Below, piece by piece: positions 33,547 to 37,120 of a stretch of 37,120 nucleotides of DNA; the stretch's first letter is position 1, and each line of letters begins with the position of its first letter. The stretch is from positions 9,090,348 to 9,127,467 of the forward strand of contig RPFO01000041.1 of assembly GCA_009746045.1 (NCBI GenBank), in the 5' to 3' direction. This DNA comes from Mesostigma viride. Its lineage: Eukaryota; Streptophyta; Mesostigmatophyceae; Mesostigmatales; Mesostigmataceae. The position numbers were made by a program, and so were the translations under genes. The notes beneath the pieces were generated by a model. That model worked only from the letters and a program-made list of their open reading frames with translations, was not told the origin of the DNA and ran no database searches.

Positions 33547-34023
33547 TCACTCCGCATCCCATTCCGCATCCTGCATGTTCCGAGGCGCCTCATCAAATTT
33601 CCACCCTGACGTTATATCTTGATCCCCTTCCACTGGACGTCGCCGTTTTGTACCCATAGGCGTTACGTCAGACGGGAACGATAACGCCGGTAGCGCTACC
33701 TGCGGCGCCTTCCTCCGTTTTTCCTTCATGGTATCTTCTAACCACATTATATTTGGTTCTCGTCGACCCCCAATTTGGAAATGTCCGACAGCACTGGCTA
33801 GCGTGCGCGCTCGGTCTTCGAAAATCGATTCCGTGTCAGTCGCGCGCTTTCGAACGGGATTCTTCTCTGCCTGTGCTAGCTGTTGAAACGGCTTTAAGGA
33901 CCTTTTAGGATCCGCAAGCACAGGATTGGTGGTCATGACGACGCCGTCTGTGTTGTTTCCCACCTGATCAAGCCCCCATTCCGAAGCTGGCCTACCCCAT
34001 GGATGTATCCCACCTTCATTCAC
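33547..34023 (-). pseudogene. orphan frame, probably the detached part of a zinc-motif gene
   Basis: The frame opens after a TAG near 34050 and has no ATG start (first start-like codon GTG at 34023). It looks coding (DTESIFEDRARTLASAVGHF, GRREPNIMWLEDTMKEKRRK, DITSGWKFDEAPRN). The word ISGWK also occurs at the end of the short zinc-motif frame just upstream (34156-34374), hinting at a common origin or an internal duplication. I read both as pieces of one decayed family member. Confidence 0.4.
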
Positions 34024-34155
34024 TCCCCAAATATGACCAAGAAATTGCTAGGGACAGGCTCTCCTCGACCCATTACGGCTCCTCGACTGACTTCGTCGCT
34101 TTCGGGCTGTCGCTTTCTTCCCTAAATGGGATTATTATACGACCTCGCTCATCCG

Positions 34156-34374
34156 TTACATAGGCACGGGGATTTTCCAACCAGAAATGAGGTCATCCGT
34201 ATCTACCTCTTTTCCACTGATCGAATCCTCTCGTACGCACCGTATGAACCTTTCGCTTCGTCCGCGATGCAGCCGAACGGTGGCCGTGAATCGACATCTC
34301 TTTCGCCTGGGGTCTGCCACTTTGATCTTACAGTGCCCTCCTGACGCCGTTTTGTGACCGCATTCCTTCGCCAT
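34156..34374 (-). pseudogene. degenerate zinc-motif family member, 72 aa
   Basis: ATG at 34374. MAKECGHKTASGGHCKIKVA has C5 and C15, with C27 in KRCRF. The expected His three residues after C27 is a Thr (CRFT), and the sense after that point looks like another frame. The sequence then runs to DLISGWKIPVPM and stops. In the intact paralogues the motif ends C-x2-H, so this copy has lost its last ligand by a small indel. It lies between the orphan frame at 33547 and the rightward gene at 34485. Confidence 0.5.
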
Positions 34375-34484
34375 CCTGAATATATTAATCAACATATTAA
34401 AAAAAACATCCAAAGGGTCTTTAAGTTTAATTTTGACGCTCGTTCGCGGAGGGCCGCCGATTTTCGAAGAGAGGAAGGGACGAC

Positions 34485-35006
34485 ATGGACATCGAGGAGT
34501 TCATCGACAGTCTGCCCGTGTACGAACTGGGTCCTCACTTCCACGAGGACGCCGTCCGCGTCATCGAAACGCCCCCCCGCGCCGAGGTGGGGGAGGGGTG
34601 GACCGAGTGTGTCGCGTTCGAGCCCGAGACGCGCTACGTCGTGAATTACCTGGACGCGTTCGAGATAGACCACGAGTCCGGGTGGTTCGTGTATTGTCCT
34701 CCCAAGTGGCCGGTATGTGACGTGGTCCAGGAAATAAGGAGCGACGCGAAGATCCGCGTCGTCATAGGGGACGAGGAGTTCGACGCGGAGGGCTTGACGA
34801 TCGTCCCGTGTCTCCAGCCGCGCACGTTTACGGGCCTGCGGGTATACTTAGACCCGGAGATTCCCAAGGGGGCGTTCTTCGTGAGCTACCGATGCTACCT
34901 TTTCGACCGCCAGAACCGCGAAAAGGTTTGCGCGGCGGAAGAGGTGTGCACCGGGACGCACGTGTACAAGGACGGGCTGATCACTCGACGCGCGGAGATG
35001 GTCTGA
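34485..35006 (+). CDS. protein of unknown function, 173 aa
   Basis: ATG at 34485 (MDIEEFIDSLPVYELGPHFH). Acidic, with mixed strands and helices and several Cys (WFVYCPPKWPVCDVVQEIRS, SYRCYLFDRQNREKVCAAEE). No signal peptide or membrane segment. The block ARYVV..LDAFEIDH and the end TGTHVYKDGLITRR look like a compact beta-rich fold. No family recognised. Upstream, CTCGTTCGCGGAGGGC (34439-34454) repeats a word found at 33517-33532 with one difference. The gene lies opposite to its neighbours; intact. Confidence 0.65.
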   Translation: MDIEEFIDSLPVYELGPHFHEDAVRVIETPPRAEVGEGWTECVAFEPETRYVVNYLDAFEIDHESGWFVYCPPKWPVCDVVQEIRSDAKIRVVIGDEEFDAEGLTIVPCLQPRTFTGLRVYLDPEIPKGAFFVSYRCYLFDRQNREKVCAAEEVCTGTHVYKDGLITRRAEMV

Positions 35007-35098
35007 CGTGTCGACTCCTGTCTCAAACCGTGCAGAAAGTGATAGCAACGAGTTATCTCTGGAAATTCTTGGGCCGGAGCGAAAGTCGCTCGCGAAAA

Positions 35099-35764
35099 CT
35101 ACGGTCGGACATTAGGGCGCAGGGACCTTTCCCTCTCTTCCAAAATACGCCCGGCGATTCTCGCCTTCTGGATTGTATCTTGTGCGAGTTTTTTCAGTCG
35201 GAGGTACTCAACTTCGGCGTTTTGATGCGCGATAAACTTGTCTCGTGCAAGATTGTAATTACAACGGGTTGGTTCTTGTCTACAAAGTTCGTCAGCTTCA
35301 TTTAATTCTTGTAACGCGGTTTGTTCGTTATTACGCGCATTTACTACATCGTGAAGTTGTTGGAATCCGTGAGCGTCTACCGCGTCCATCATGGAGTTAG
35401 GAACTCGTTCTGCCATGTTGGATGACACTTGCATGAGGTTAGACGTGTCCGATGGGGGCAACCTGCTGACGATGTTCGTGAGAGCTTCGTTAGGTAGAGC
35501 ATTCAAGTCGAATGGGGACTTAGGCTTCTGCGCTTCCTTTTGTGCAATGTCTCGGGCTATTTCAGCCCTTACTTCGTCCAAGGTCGGAAGGTGGATGCGC
35601 ATGCGTTTTGGTGCGGACTCGCCGTCTACGCCAGGGGCGCGCGCGCGGTGGTGTTTGCGGCGGGGTTTACGTTGAGCCGCGCCGTGACAATGACACGTTT
35701 TCATCCCCTTCCTCGCCGCGTTGTTGCAATGTCGGCCCGTCTTCGTCTTTCGGACGCACTTCAT
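35099..35764 (-). CDS. zinc-motif plus F-box protein, 221 aa
   Basis: ATG at 35764 (MKCVRKTKTG), chosen because paralogues also start MKC; an upstream Met at 35773 is possible. Zinc motif: C3, C13, C24, H27. A basic stretch (RKPRRKHHRARAPG) precedes an F-box at about residues 87-124: LNALPNEALTNIVSRLPPSD followed by LMQVSSNMAERV. It has the usual LP.E.l..I...L...dl..l..vs..m pattern. F-boxes bind Skp1 and bring targets to SCF ubiquitin ligases. The C-terminal half is helical (QQLHDVVNARNNEQTALQEL, FIAHQNAEVEYLRLKKLAQD) and probably recognises the target. It is 44 bases downstream of the OTU gene on the same strand, so the two may be co-transcribed. Giant viruses often use F-box proteins to redirect host proteolysis; here that is inference. 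Confidence 0.78.
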   Translation of the reverse strand: MKCVRKTKTGRHCNNAARKGMKTCHCHGAAQRKPRRKHHRARAPGVDGESAPKRMRIHLPTLDEVRAEIARDIAQKEAQKPKSPFDLNALPNEALTNIVSRLPPSDTSNLMQVSSNMAERVPNSMMDAVDAHGFQQLHDVVNARNNEQTALQELNEADELCRQEPTRCNYNLARDKFIAHQNAEVEYLRLKKLAQDTIQKARIAGRILEERERSLRPNVRP

Positions 35765-35808
35765 GTGTCGCATATCCGTATCAACCAGAATTATTACGAT
35801 GAGCGATG

Positions 35809-37113
35809 TCAAAAAGATTCGCCATCTTCCGCCCCGTACTCCATGTCGCCCTCGTCGTCCTCGTACGCCCCTTCCTCGCCCAACATGGACACGGAAGCGG
35901 ACCGTGCGGCGTGAGACACGCGTCGAAGCGCCTGGAAATGCCCGTTGTCGGCTCGGCCCGTGAACATCAGATGGATCGCCGGAGGCGAGCCTCCCCCGAA
36001 CGTCTCCCTGTGCTCAACCGTCGTCCCGGGCGTCACGCGATGAACCACGATCGGTCTTCGCAACAGGGCCGCGGCGGCTAGGATCTCGGGCCTCTCGGCG
36101 AACTCCCCCTCGCGGGACTGCGCGGATCGGTAACGTCTCAAGATCTCGCCCGCCGGCTCGCGCGCGTCCCCGTTCTGCCACCGTTCCTGCTGAACCACGT
36201 ACTCCTCCACTTCCGGCGGAAACCCGTCCACGATCGTACGGCGCATTTTTCGCGCGACTTCGCGCGCATCGTCGTCCGGGATGGAGCGACCGGTTTTGAT
36301 AAGATGATCCGCCTGAGCCAGCGCGAGGTAGAAGCAGTCGCCTCCGCCGCTGTTCGGGACCGGGACGAACTGTTTGGCAAAGTGCTCCCTGTTCGTGATC
36401 GGTATATCCTTTCGCGTCGTGTTCAGCATTCCGTACGACGAACCCGAGTCCCCCTTCATATCAGTACCATTAAAGCGTACACCCGGAATTTCCGCGCGCC
36501 TCTCCGAGTACATCCGCACATACTCGTCGCGACCCGCGGTACCAAGCGTACGGACGTCGAACGCGCGAAGGTCTTTTAGGTCGTACGCGGTGCCGCCCTC
36601 GTCGACGGCGAGCGGAGTGCGACCTCCGTCCGCGAAGAAGTCGATGATATCGCGGTGGCCGATCGTCGCGAACTCGTACGTCTTGGCGCCGACATACGCG
36701 AACCTGGAAGGGCCGATCTTGATCAGTACACCCCCTGTCCGGTCCGCGTGAGACTTGTCCAATCCAGGCGAGATATCCCGGCCGCTCGCGTTGTACCTCG
36801 CCAACAACTCGCATCTTTTGTTTATATCCAGAACCGTGACCGTGTCGTCTGCGTGCGGGCATACGACATACGCCTTTCCGCGGGCAGAAACGTACAGGGG
36901 CATCGGTTTTCGGCGCACCGCGCGCTGTACGGGGATGTGGGCGTCGGCGTTGTTATACAATCTCATGGCATCCCTGCCCACTCTGTTGATGTTCATGTGG
37001 GATGCGACCTTGGGGTCTTTCGTGCTATAGGCGATATTTGTATTTACAAATTTTTGGAACGGTTCCGCTTCCGTGCCTACCGCACGGGCGAGTCTTGCAA
37101 TGTTCCAAGGCAT
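35809..37113 (-). CDS. OTU-type cysteine protease, 434 aa
   Basis: ATG at 37113, close to the window edge. An OTU domain spans about residues 248-396. The nucleophile motif is GGGDCFYLALAQADH (D259, C260). A distant His is in DNGHFQAL (H392), with helices between (AREVARKMRRTIVDGFPPEV, RPEILAAAALLRRPIVVHRV), as in OTU deubiquitinases, which cut ubiquitin from proteins. Residues 1-245 are a beta-rich region with repeated blades (MPLYVSARGKAYVVCPHADD, VLIKIGPSRFAYVGAKTYEF), perhaps a substrate or adaptor domain; no family recognised. The end is acidic (AYEDDEGDMEYGAEDGE). The F-box gene lies just downstream. OTU proteases are frequent in giant viruses and may counter host ubiquitin signalling. 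Confidence 0.8.
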   Translation of the reverse strand: MPWNIARLARAVGTEAEPFQKFVNTNIAYSTKDPKVASHMNINRVGRDAMRLYNNADAHIPVQRAVRRKPMPLYVSARGKAYVVCPHADDTVTVLDINKRCELLARYNASGRDISPGLDKSHADRTGGVLIKIGPSRFAYVGAKTYEFATIGHRDIIDFFADGGRTPLAVDEGGTAYDLKDLRAFDVRTLGTAGRDEYVRMYSERRAEIPGVRFNGTDMKGDSGSSYGMLNTTRKDIPITNREHFAKQFVPVPNSGGGDCFYLALAQADHLIKTGRSIPDDDAREVARKMRRTIVDGFPPEVEEYVVQQERWQNGDAREPAGEILRRYRSAQSREGEFAERPEILAAAALLRRPIVVHRVTPGTTVEHRETFGGGSPPAIHLMFTGRADNGHFQALRRVSHAARSASVSMLGEEGAYEDDEGDMEYGAEDGESF

Positions 37114-37120
37114 AAGACGC

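Overview
The window looks like nuclear DNA of a eukaryote, probably a plant or alga of the green lineage, carrying endogenised DNA of two kinds of virus. Retrotransposon structures (LTRs, an initiator-tRNA-Met primer site, a 5-bp target duplication), AATAAA signals close behind stop codons and perfect heat-shock elements all point to a nuclear genome. The host cannot be named from the sequence.

Region 1 (about 1.3-15.1 kb) is a damaged polinton-like or related small double-jelly-roll-capsid virus. A leftward block encodes the virion: an adhesin-like protein with Ig-type repeats, a 56-aa small protein, the major capsid protein, an Ala/Gly-rich minor protein, a penton-like or minor capsid protein, a C2H2 zinc-finger protein, a small beta-rich protein and an 831-aa fibre-like protein. 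From a 24-bp divergent promoter a rightward block encodes a coiled-coil protein, the A32/FtsK-HerA-type packaging ATPase, two basic AT-hook proteins and an origin-binding-protein-type helicase that follows a zinc-finger (primase-like) segment. The capsid, penton-like and helicase genes carry frameshifts or an in-frame stop. The adhesin gene is split by a very young 2.2-kb non-autonomous LTR element, and the helicase gene is cut by a second LTR at 15,133.

Region 2 (15.1-20.6 kb) holds that second LTR (15,133-15,834), its primer site, two short gag-position ORFs, and then about 4.3 kb of gene-free, G/T-rich sequence with diverged tandem duplications.

Region 3 (20.7-27.1 kb) has two divergent gene pairs. 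Each has a leftward gene with CxxC...CxxC zinc modules and a rightward partner (a MYND protein; a Pro/Gln/Ala-rich protein). Each divergent promoter contains a perfect heat-shock element. The two pairs face each other across a 1-kb inverted-repeat element.

Region 4 (27.1-37.1 kb) resembles a giant-virus accessory region: a Bro-N-like gene flanked by short fragments of its own domain, two unrecognised proteins (one with membrane segments), five leftward paralogues sharing an N-terminal C/C/C/H zinc motif (one with an F-box, one with two F-box-like repeats), a small S-x3-H membrane protein, another orphan, and an OTU cysteine protease. The zinc-motif, F-box and OTU genes suggest a ubiquitin-directed toolkit. 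Taken together the window is a mosaic of a small-virus insertion, transposons and giant-virus-like genes.
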